DNA from: Flavisolibacter ginsenosidimutans
Lineage (GTDB): Bacteria > Bacteroidota > Bacteroidia > Chitinophagales > Chitinophagaceae
DNA: 64,000 bases
Direction: 5' to 3'
Assembly: GCF_007970805.1 (NCBI RefSeq)
Contig: NZ_CP042433.1
Coordinates: 2,108,001 to 2,172,000, forward strand
Below the pieces are notes generated by a model. It did not search any database, was not told where the DNA came from, and saw only the letters and a list, made by a program, of their open reading frames with translations. The position numbers and the translations under genes were made by a program. Shown here one piece after another: positions 25,030 through 32,042 of this stretch (its first letter is position 1; every line of letters starts with the position of its first letter).

Positions 25030-26316
25030 ATGAAAGTTCCCGTTAACTATCAAGCAGCAGAAGAGGCCCTTTCCATTATTCAGTCCGGTGACCGTGTGTT
25101 CATCCAAGGCAGTGCACAAACACCCACTTGTTTGTTGCGGGCACTGGCAAAACAAGCGAACCGCCTTAACGACGTTGAGCTGGTCTTCATCACCGTGTAC
25201 GGTGATATTTATGTAGACAAGCCCGAATTCAGCAAAAGCTTCAAAGTAAACTCGCTCTTTGTTTCGGCTTCCATTCGCGAAGCGGTAAAAGAAGGCCGCG
25301 CCGACTACGTGCCGGTTTTCTTGAGCGAGATTCCCAATCTCTTCACGCAAGGAATTCTGCCCATTGATGTAGCATTGGTTCAGGTATCTCCACCGGACAA
25401 TCATGGTTATTGTTCACTCGGCGTTTCGGTTGACGTGGCCCGCTCCGCAGTGAACACAGCCAAGTATGTCATTGCGCAAGTAAACCCAAACGTGCCCCGC
25501 ACACACGGGGATGGACTCATTCACAGCAGCCGTTTTTACGCGATGGTGGAATGCAATGAACCTTTGTACGAAGCACACTTCGGAGAAAAAGTTGGTCCTG
25601 ATGAATTGCGCATTGGCGAATACGTGGCCAGTTTGATTGAAGACCGCAGCACCTTGCAAATGGGCATTGGCTCCATTCCCGATGCCGTACTTAAATGTCT
25701 CACCAATCACAAAGATTTGGGCATGCACACCGAAATGTTCAGCGACGGTGTGGTTGATCTTTTTGAACGGGACATCATTAACAACAAATACAAAAAGATT
25801 CACCCAAACAAAGGCGTGAGCGGCTTTGCCCTCGGCACGCGGCGCATGTATGATTACGTGAACGACAACCCGGCCTTTCAGTTCCTCGATATTGATTACG
25901 TGAACGACCCGCACGTCATTCGGCGCAACAACAAAATGGTGGCCATCAACAGCGCCGTGGAGATTGACATTACTGGCCAGGTATGTTCCGATTCCATTGG
26001 CACTTACCAATATTCAGGTGTGGGCGGGCAAATGGATTTTATGCGCGGCGCGGCTCTTAGTGAAGGCGGTAAGCCAATCATTGCGCTTCCATCCCGCACG
26101 GCCAAAGGCGTTCCGCGTATTGTGCCATTTTTAAAGCACGGCGCCGGTGTGGTGACAACACGAGCACACGTGCATTACGTGGTTACGGAATACGGCATTG
26201 CTTATTTGTACGGAAAGAATTTGCGCCAGCGGGCAAAGGCTTTGATCAACATTTCGCATCCCGATGACCGGGAAACATTGGAGAAGGCTTGCTTTGAGCG
26301 GTTCAAAGTGTTTTAA
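25030..26316 (+). CDS. acetyl-CoA hydrolase/4-hydroxybutyrate CoA-transferase family protein
   Basis: 428 residues from the ATG at 25030 (MKVPVNYQAAEEALSIIQSG); an ATG at 24982 adds 16 hydrophobic residues with no family support. Typical segments are VFIQGSAQTPTCLLRALAKQ, LQMGIGSIPDAVL, HTEMFSDGVVDL, MVAINSAVEIDITGQVCSD with the catalytic Glu, and VVTEYGIAYLYGKNLRQRA. It moves or hydrolyses CoA thioesters (acetate, butyrate or 4-hydroxybutyrate). Sequence does not decide between hydrolase and transferase. Single-gene unit. Confidence 0.88.
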   Translation: MKVPVNYQAAEEALSIIQSGDRVFIQGSAQTPTCLLRALAKQANRLNDVELVFITVYGDIYVDKPEFSKSFKVNSLFVSASIREAVKEGRADYVPVFLSEIPNLFTQGILPIDVALVQVSPPDNHGYCSLGVSVDVARSAVNTAKYVIAQVNPNVPRTHGDGLIHSSRFYAMVECNEPLYEAHFGEKVGPDELRIGEYVASLIEDRSTLQMGIGSIPDAVLKCLTNHKDLGMHTEMFSDGVVDLFERDIINNKYKKIHPNKGVSGFALGTRRMYDYVNDNPAFQFLDIDYVNDPHVIRRNNKMVAINSAVEIDITGQVCSDSIGTYQYSGVGGQMDFMRGAALSEGGKPIIALPSRTAKGVPRIVPFLKHGAGVVTTRAHVHYVVTEYGIAYLYGKNLRQRAKALINISHPDDRETLEKACFERFKVF

Positions 26317-26375
26317 GTAAGAGATAATTTTACGAAACAGAGCTTGATGAATATTCTACCGTTGGTTTAAAAAAG

Positions 26376-26409
26376 AAAAAGCCCAATCATAAAACTGATT
26401 GGGCTTTTT
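26376..26409. terminator. bidirectional terminator
   Basis: 14-bp perfect stem (26376-26389 with 26396-26409) with A and T tracts on both flanks, between the convergent CoA hydrolase and FKBP genes. Confidence 0.9.
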
Positions 26410-26445
26410 ATATTGTCAAAGTAAAGCGCTTTGCTTGAGAGAGTA

Positions 26446-26898
26446 TTACGGCATAATGATGCGTGACTTTGGTTCGATGTGCACCATCTCAATGTCGAAA
26501 ATCAAATCCTGTCCGGCAAGCGGATGATTGGCGTCCAGCACCACCGAGTCTTCTTTTACTTCGGCTACAACCACTGGAAATTGTTGGCCTTGATCGTTGC
26601 TCAACATCAGTTGTTGTCCTACTTCCGGGTTCATATTCGGAGGAAACTGATCTTTTGGAAATTCAATCAGGTTGCCCGCTTCACGTTGGCCGTAAGCCTC
26701 ATCGGCACCGATTTCAACGGTCTTTTTATCGCCTACCTGCATGCCTTTTACGCCTTCGTCAAAGCCTTTAATCATTTGGCCCGCGCCTATTTCAAATTCC
26801 AGCGGCTCACGGCCTTGTGAGGAATCAAATGTTTCGCCCGAGCGCAAGCGTCCGTGATAATGCACTTTCACTTTATCGCCGTTGTTTGCCTGTTGCAT
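26446..26898 (-). CDS. FKBP-type peptidyl-prolyl cis-trans isomerase, SlyD-like
   Basis: 150 residues. VKVHYHGRLRSGETFDSSQG and PLEFEIGAGQMIKGFDEGVKGM are the FKBP core. GADEAYGQREAGNLIEFPKDQFP starts the inserted-flap domain (about 75-125) of SlyD-type enzymes, and DANHPLAGQDLIFDIEMVHI ends the protein. It lacks the His/Cys-rich metal tail of E. coli SlyD. Catalyses prolyl isomerisation and acts as a chaperone in the cytoplasm (no signal peptide). Confidence 0.92.
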   Translation of the reverse strand: MQQANNGDKVKVHYHGRLRSGETFDSSQGREPLEFEIGAGQMIKGFDEGVKGMQVGDKKTVEIGADEAYGQREAGNLIEFPKDQFPPNMNPEVGQQLMLSNDQGQQFPVVVAEVKEDSVVLDANHPLAGQDLIFDIEMVHIEPKSRIIMP

Positions 26899-27056
26899 GT
26901 TGAAAGAAATTTTAGGGTTTAAAAAAAATACCGCTACTCAACTTCTTGCAAAACCAGGTGGGGAAGCAAAAGGAAAAGCGGGGCCTGCAAGTTACGAAGC
27001 TTTCGCTTTTGCTGACGGTAATTGCAGATATTTGGGACGAAACCAAACTTCACAAC

Positions 27057-28322
27057 ATGATCGCACGTTATCTTTTTGTATTCACAACAACGATTTGTTT
27101 GCAAGTGTCTTGCTTTGCACAGAAACCAAGAATAATGAAGAGCCCCTCACCGGTCAGCACAACCATTCTTCCGGCGGCTGACCAAACAGCGCTTTACCTG
27201 CCGCTGCTGAAAGGGAAAAAAGTTGCGCTGCTGGTGAACCATACATCGGTCGTTGGGAAAACGCATTTGATTGATACCTTGTTGAAATTGGGCATCAACA
27301 TCAAAGTCATCTTTGGACCGGAACACGGCTTTCGCGGCGATGCGCCGGATGGCGCAAAAGTGGAAACAAGTTCTGACCCCAAGACGGGCATTCCGGTTGT
27401 CTCGCTTTACGGCAAAAAGAACAAACCAACGCCCGATGATTTGAAAGATGTGGACGTGATGGTGTACGATATTCAGGACGTAGGCACACGTTATTATACT
27501 TTCATTTCCTCGATGCAATATTTTATGGAAGCCGCGTTGGAAAACAACATTCCGCTCGTGATTTTAGACCGTCCCAATCCAAACGGATTTTATGTTGACG
27601 GGCCTGTGCTCGACCCGAAGTTTAAATCCTTTGTGGGCATGCAACCCGTGCCCGTTGTTTACGGCATGACCATTGGCGAATACGCCAACATGCTTTTAGG
27701 GGAAGGGTGGCTTGGCGAAGCGGCAAACAAAGCCTACGACGTACTAAAGCGGGCACGCTACGCAGCCGGCGCAAAGTATTTTCAGTTGCACGTGATACCC
27801 GTAAAAAATTACACACACAAAAGCAAGTACGTTCTACCCGTTGCGCCCTCTCCAAACATTCCTGAAATCCAGTCGGTTTACTGGTACGGCTCCACGTGTT
27901 TTTTTGAAGGAACATCCTTCAGCGAAGGCCGCGGCACGCCAAAGCCTTTTCAATACATTGGCCATCCGCTGATGCCGAAAAACATGTTTGCCTTTACGCC
28001 AAAAGCCACGGCCGGCGCACCGTCGCCCAAGCACAAAGGCGAAGTTTGTTACGGTTATGATTTGAGTGGCACACCCGAAGAAGTGCTGAAGAAAATAGAC
28101 GGCAAAGTGCAGGTGAAATATTTGATTGACGCCTACAAACTCTTTCCGCAAAAGGACAGTTTTTTCAACAAAGGCATCAACCGCTTAGCCGGTTCTGATG
28201 AACTGGCGCAACAGGTTAAAGAAGGCAAAACAGAAGAAGAAATACGCAGGAGTTGGGAACCAAAATTGAGTGCCTTTAAAGCGATACGGAAAAAGTATTT
28301 GTTGTACGCGGACTTTGAGTAA
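27057..28322 (+). CDS. exo-beta-N-acetylmuramidase NamZ-type (DUF1343) protein
   Basis: 421 residues from the ATG at 27057, which gives a signal peptide (MIARYLFVFTTTICLQVSCFAQ-like, about 1-22). Core motifs VALLVNHTSVVGKTHLIDTL, VIFGPEHGFRGDAPDGAKV, VMVYDIQDVGTRYYTFISSM, DRPNPNGFYVDGP and FFEGTSFSEGRGTPKPFQYI mark the DUF1343 family. This family includes NamZ of Tannerella forsythia (GH171), which releases terminal MurNAc from peptidoglycan fragments. A role in cell-wall recycling is inferred. The upstream frame from 26946 is not supported. A GATATTTG box lies about 24 nt before the start. Confidence 0.88.
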   Translation: MIARYLFVFTTTICLQVSCFAQKPRIMKSPSPVSTTILPAADQTALYLPLLKGKKVALLVNHTSVVGKTHLIDTLLKLGINIKVIFGPEHGFRGDAPDGAKVETSSDPKTGIPVVSLYGKKNKPTPDDLKDVDVMVYDIQDVGTRYYTFISSMQYFMEAALENNIPLVILDRPNPNGFYVDGPVLDPKFKSFVGMQPVPVVYGMTIGEYANMLLGEGWLGEAANKAYDVLKRARYAAGAKYFQLHVIPVKNYTHKSKYVLPVAPSPNIPEIQSVYWYGSTCFFEGTSFSEGRGTPKPFQYIGHPLMPKNMFAFTPKATAGAPSPKHKGEVCYGYDLSGTPEEVLKKIDGKVQVKYLIDAYKLFPQKDSFFNKGINRLAGSDELAQQVKEGKTEEEIRRSWEPKLSAFKAIRKKYLLYADFE

Positions 28323-28323
28323 C

Positions 28324-28354
28324 GCCCCCTGTCCCCCTAAAGGGGAGACTTAGG
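28324..28354. repeat. left copy of 31-bp perfect inverted repeat flanking the DUF559 gene
   Basis: 31 nt that are the exact reverse complement of 28836-28866. It contains an internal palindrome, CCCCTAAAGGGG, so it can fold by itself as a REP-like hairpin. It starts 2 nt after the NamZ stop codon and lies 53 nt before the DUF559 start. Confidence 0.92.
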
Positions 28355-28406
28355 AGTACGACACCTCTTAGAGATAAACCATTGTTTTCCTGGGAATAGA
28401 TATTTT

Positions 28407-28853
28407 ATGAAAAATTCGGATAAGAACAATTTTAAGAAGGCATCGGAAAGAATGTTTGCCGGTGCAGACAAACTGCTTTTTCAACAAGCCGCCGAATTGC
28501 GAAATCAGGCAACCCATGCCGAAGACGTGTTATGGGGTTATCTGCGAACGAAACCTTATGGCTTCAAATTTAGAAGACAGCATCCGTACGTAAACTACAT
28601 TCTCGATTTTTACTGCCATGCACTTGAACTTGTGATCGAAGTAGATGGCTCTATTCACCAAAAAGAAGAGGCAAAGATGAATGACGCACAAAGACAACAA
28701 CACTTGGAATCAGATGGCCTACACCTGATTCGCTTTACAAACGATGACGTTGAACACAGACTGGATTCTGTAATCAACACCATCGAAAATCATCTTCAAT
28801 TAAATACAATGCCCGATGCCAAAAGACTACAAACACCTAAGTCTCCCCTTTAG
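28407..28853 (+). CDS. DUF559 (Vsr-like, PD-(D/E)xK-fold) endonuclease-like protein
   Basis: 148 residues. The core ATHAEDVLWGYLRTKPYGFK, then FRRQHPYVNYILDFYCHALE and LVIEVDGSIH, is the DUF559 signature. Asp67, Glu78 and Asp80 are the likely metal-binding residues of a restriction-endonuclease-like fold related to Vsr mismatch endonucleases. RFTNDDVEHRLDSVINTI ends the domain; the last about 14 residues (MPDAKRLQTPKSPL) are coded partly by the right inverted repeat. The gene lies between perfect 31-bp inverted repeats and overlaps the fmt frame by 38 nt. Inference: nuclease or processing enzyme of a small mobile element; no activity is proven. Confidence 0.85.
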   Translation: MKNSDKNNFKKASERMFAGADKLLFQQAAELRNQATHAEDVLWGYLRTKPYGFKFRRQHPYVNYILDFYCHALELVIEVDGSIHQKEEAKMNDAQRQQHLESDGLHLIRFTNDDVEHRLDSVINTIENHLQLNTMPDAKRLQTPKSPL

Positions 28854-29790
28854 GGGGACAGGGGGCATTCGCATTGTTTTCATGGGCACACCCGAATTTG
28901 CCGTAGCATCGCTGAATGCTTTGGTAAATGCGGGTTGCAACGTTATTGGCGTTATCACCGCTCCCGACAAGCCTGCAGGACGCGGCATGAAGTTGCAACA
29001 AAGCGCCGTTAAACAATACGCGGTTGAAAAAGGCCTGCGCATTTTACAGCCGGAGAAACTCAAGAACCAGGAGTTTTTAGAGGAGTTGAAATCACTGCAA
29101 GCCGACTTGCAAGTTGTGGTGGCTTTTCGCATGTTGCCCGAAGTTGTTTGGAACATGCCTCGCATGGGAACGGTAAACGTTCACGGTTCGTTGTTGCCGC
29201 AATACCGCGGCGCGGCGCCCATTAACTGGGCCATTATCAACGGCGAAGGCGAAACCGGCGTTACTACGTTTAAACTCAAACACGAAATAGATACCGGCGA
29301 TATTTTGTTGCAGGAACGAATGCCGATTGGCGAAAATGAAACCGCCGGCGAACTGCACGACCGCATGAAAGAACTGGGCGCACAACTGTTGTTGAAAACC
29401 GTTCAGGGAATTGCAGAAGGCACACTGCATGAAACGCCGCAGTCATCCGTCATCTCTCACCTGCCATCCGGTGTAAAACACGCTCCCAAAATATTTACCG
29501 AAACCTGCCGCATTGATTGGAACAAGCCCTTGGAGGACGTACACAACTTAATCCGCGGCCTCTCTCCTTTTCCCGGCGCGTTTACAACATTAAACGGAAA
29601 GACGATGAAAATTTACCGCTGCGAAAAAGAAGCAGTACAGCCATCTATTACAACGGGAGAACTTGCAACCGACGGAAAAACGTTTTTGAAATTTGCTTGT
29701 GTTAATGGATATGTGTTAGTAAAAGAATTGCAATTGGAAGGGAAAAAGCGAATGGGTGTTGAAGAGTTTTTGCGGGGATTCCGTTTTTGA
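28816..29790 (+). CDS. fmt: methionyl-tRNA formyltransferase with repeat-derived N-terminus
   Basis: Formylates Met-tRNA(fMet). From RIVFMGTPEFAVASL on, the family sequence is complete: VNVHGSLLPQYRGAAPINWA carries the catalytic Asn/His, HEIDTGDILL the Asp, and KHAPKIFTETCRIDWNKPLE the C-terminal OB-fold linker. The expected start (M-R-I-V-F) has ATT in place of ATG, because the inverted repeat ends exactly there. The nearest in-frame ATG upstream (28816) adds 18 residues, MPKDYKHLSLPFRGTGGI, from the DUF559 gene end and the repeat; the alternative ATG at 28882 would lose strand 1. Residues from 29441 on are coded by a heptamer word array. Confidence 0.92.
   Translation: MPKDYKHLSLPFRGTGGIRIVFMGTPEFAVASLNALVNAGCNVIGVITAPDKPAGRGMKLQQSAVKQYAVEKGLRILQPEKLKNQEFLEELKSLQADLQVVVAFRMLPEVVWNMPRMGTVNVHGSLLPQYRGAAPINWAIINGEGETGVTTFKLKHEIDTGDILLQERMPIGENETAGELHDRMKELGAQLLLKTVQGIAEGTLHETPQSSVISHLPSGVKHAPKIFTETCRIDWNKPLEDVHNLIRGLSPFPGAFTTLNGKTMKIYRCEKEAVQPSITTGELATDGKTFLKFACVNGYVLVKELQLEGKKRMGVEEFLRGFRF
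28836..28866. repeat. right copy of 31-bp perfect inverted repeat
   Basis: Exact reverse complement of 28324-28354. It covers the last codons of the DUF559 gene and the present 5' end of fmt, whose conserved part begins 1 codon later (ATT CGC ATT GTT). Confidence 0.92.
29441..29470. repeat. heptamer word array inside fmt (CGTCATC lexicon)
   Basis: AGTCATC, CGTCATC, TCTCACC, TGCCATC (29441-29468) in register, translated as SSVISHLPS within a poorly conserved loop before HAPKIF. The lexicon equals the right arm of the array between rpsK and rpsD (18432-18459). Confidence 0.65.
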
Positions 29791-29967
29791 AATTTTGTAT
29801 TTGTACCATCTGCAAAGAGGCGCGGCAATATCTATAAACGGTTTAAGCATTGCATTTGCCAAAAATTGTGCGGGTGAACTTGTAGCGTATTTTAGCGCAA
29901 ATACAACTGTAGTGCGTCATTTTAGTGCACCACCCACCAAACAAATTAGACCAAAACCTCACTTTTT
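29791..29967. other. AT-rich intergenic region with a degenerate direct repeat
   Basis: Two similar stretches, TGTAGCGTATTTTAGCGCA and TGTAGTGCGTCATTTTAGTGC (about 29880-29925), follow each other directly. No gene is seen. The region together with the next gene looks foreign by base composition. Confidence 0.4.
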
Positions 29968-30870
29968 ATGAGTAATGAAAACCTAGACTTTGACTTTGAA
30001 CTTGATCTAATTTTTTCTGGACAAAAAAACCCTGTTGAAGCGTTTGGACAAATTGGTAAAATGTATGAGAAGTTGTTGTCTATAGACCAGCAAATTCTTT
30101 ACAATATCTTACCCAGCGCAAAACTTGAGTATGAACTCATCGATTTAGAATATTCGTCCATAAAATCAAAAGTCAATCAGATTTTAAAATCTATCCCTGA
30201 TGACGTATTAAAGGACATTTTAAATCCGGGAAAACTGTTTGGACACCTATTAGTTTACATAAAGCGGCGACTTATCAAAGCGACCGAGACAAATGAAGTT
30301 CAATCAGTAGACAGTTTGCAAAAGGTCACAACAGATATTAATAAGGAAATTAAAAAGCTGCATATAGACAACATCATTATTCTCGAGATTAACAACTACT
30401 TCGTATTAAATGCTATAAACGAATTAGGCATAGAAGGACGTAAGCTGAAGAAAGACGAATATTTTGAATACAAGTCAAAAGCAGGCAATGCACGCATTGG
30501 GAGAAATAGTTCGGTTAATATGGCTAAGCTACTTTATGAACTTGGCGGACAGACTGTGGAACAGCAAAGAATGGAAACATTAAAGGTTAAATCACTGGAT
30601 TTATTGTCGGACAAAGCAAGTTGGAAACTTATAAGACAAGGAAAACAAATAGAAGTAAAAATAGTGCACAAAGAGTGGCTCGACGATTATCACAACCGAA
30701 AGATTATTATACAACCAAATGACTACTTAAAACTTGATTTGAAAATTACCTACACTACAAATTCGAACACACTAAAACCAGTTATAACTTATGAAGCACT
30801 AAATGTTTTTGAAGTTATACCACCGGACATAATAGAAGGTACTAATCAAAGTAACTTGTTCGAAGAATGA
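29968..30870 (+). CDS. hypothetical protein, probably acquired
   Basis: 300 residues beginning MSNENLDFDFELDLIFSGQK. No signal peptide or membrane helix. The first half is helical and rich in Leu, Ile and Lys (VNQILKSIPDDVLKDIL, SLQKVTTDINKEIKKLHIDN). The last third looks beta-rich (KIIIQPNDYLKLDLKITYTT). No motif that I recognise. By eye its codons are much more A/T-rich than those of its neighbours, and it interrupts a region of housekeeping genes, so horizontal transfer is likely. I could not assign it to a defence or phage family. Confidence 0.6.
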   Translation: MSNENLDFDFELDLIFSGQKNPVEAFGQIGKMYEKLLSIDQQILYNILPSAKLEYELIDLEYSSIKSKVNQILKSIPDDVLKDILNPGKLFGHLLVYIKRRLIKATETNEVQSVDSLQKVTTDINKEIKKLHIDNIIILEINNYFVLNAINELGIEGRKLKKDEYFEYKSKAGNARIGRNSSVNMAKLLYELGGQTVEQQRMETLKVKSLDLLSDKASWKLIRQGKQIEVKIVHKEWLDDYHNRKIIIQPNDYLKLDLKITYTTNSNTLKPVITYEALNVFEVIPPDIIEGTNQSNLFEE

Positions 30871-30912
30871 AAACGAATGCACAACAAATGTATTGCTGCC
30901 ACTCTCTTAACA

Positions 30913-30943
30913 AAAACAGCCGGCTCCATGAACCGGCTGTTTT
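30913..30943. terminator. bidirectional terminator
   Basis: AAAACAGCCGG (30913-30923) pairs with CCGGCTGTTTT (30933-30943); A/T tracts on both sides, between convergent genes. Confidence 0.85.
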
Positions 30944-30961
30944 GCGAAAAAAAATTCTTTC

Positions 30962-31927
30962 TCAATAATTCACCCGCACAAAAAACTTATCCGTATCACC
31001 AATGCCCAGCGCCGTTGCGGCTGCATTCGAAATGCGTACGTTGTAACCCTGGTTTTGCCGAATGCCGGTCATCTTGTCCAGCACCTTTGCGTACACCGCG
31101 TGGTTGTTGTTCGGGTTCACCACGCGAATGATGGTGCCCGGTTCAACGCCGTCAATCAAGGCATAATACTTTGCGTCCTGCCAGCCGCTGGCGGTTTTAA
31201 AAATGCCGGCTGTTACCATGTCGTCTTTGTGCGCCGGTTGCGATTTTGTTTGCTCGTCAAAGGCCGCTTTAAAGTACCCGCCGTTGCCGTCATTTACAGC
31301 TGCGTTGGCTACCGCATTTGCAGGCTTGGGTTGCTCAGACTTCTTCTCAACAACCGGCTCTTTTACCACCGGTTTTTCTTCGGGCTTCTTCGCAATGTCT
31401 ACTTTGGGCTCTTCTTTTTTCTCTTCCACTTTCGGCGCTTCGGTCTTTGGTTCCGGCGGATTGTTTTTTGCAACGGCATTGTTCGCCGCTGCATCGCTTC
31501 CTGCCAGGTAACCTACAATCAATTTTTGCCCGGCTGAAATGGCGTCGCTTTGCAGGTTGTTCCATTTGCGCAGGTTGGCCATCAGCACTTTGTTGTTGTT
31601 CACGCTTACGCGGTACAAACCTTCGTGCTCGCCCACCACGTAATATACCGGGCGGCCCGTCATTTTCTCCTGCGTAAAGTTGGAAGCGTTCAGCGGAATG
31701 TTTACCGTTTGGCCTACGTTCAAACCGCGTTCCATGTCAAGGTTGTTGTAGGCCGCAATGTCTTTGGGCGCCACGTTGAACAAACGTCCGAGGGAATAAA
31801 AATTTTCTTTGGGAGAAACGATATGCGAAACGTACAATCCCTTGTCGCCGCGGCGCACAATTGCGTCCTGCGCAAAAGCCCCGGCGCACAAGAGCAAAAC
31901 AAAGGTCAGAAACAAAAATTTTTTCAT
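30962..31927 (-). CDS. secreted LysM protein with C-terminal RlpA-like/DPBB domain
   Basis: 321 residues with a signal peptide (about 1-19, ending GAFAQ). Two LysM-type segments (about 34-80, YVSHIVSPKENFYSLGRLFN, and about 95-145, YYVVGEHEGLYRVSVNNN), a Lys/Pro/Glu-rich linker (about 155-210), then a double-psi-barrel-like domain (about 240-321: YYALIDGVEPGTIIRVVNP, VYAKVLDKMTGIRQNQGYN). LysM binds peptidoglycan; RlpA-like domains are found in septal lytic enzymes or as scaffolds. Probably an envelope protein acting at the cell wall. Minus strand, 115 nt upstream of its start lies the rsmF stop. Confidence 0.8.
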   Translation of the reverse strand: MKKFLFLTFVLLLCAGAFAQDAIVRRGDKGLYVSHIVSPKENFYSLGRLFNVAPKDIAAYNNLDMERGLNVGQTVNIPLNASNFTQEKMTGRPVYYVVGEHEGLYRVSVNNNKVLMANLRKWNNLQSDAISAGQKLIVGYLAGSDAAANNAVAKNNPPEPKTEAPKVEEKKEEPKVDIAKKPEEKPVVKEPVVEKKSEQPKPANAVANAAVNDGNGGYFKAAFDEQTKSQPAHKDDMVTAGIFKTASGWQDAKYYALIDGVEPGTIIRVVNPNNNHAVYAKVLDKMTGIRQNQGYNVRISNAAATALGIGDTDKFFVRVNY

Positions 31928-32042
31928 GGTGGATAGAGTTTTTCAAAGTCAAATTCAGTAAAAGATCCGAACCGCTCTATATAGCATAACGTCTTTTTTT
32001 GAATTTTGGTGTTGTTCAAAAAATGGTTTCAAATATAGCCGC

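Noticed and set aside
29791-30910. Integron cassette with attC around the orphan gene
   Set aside because: No RYYYAAC/GTTRRRY pair with matching inner boxes was found on either side.
31055-31677. Plus-strand ORFs inside the LysM gene
   Set aside because: Mirror frames of the Lys/Pro/Glu-rich linker; no independent features.
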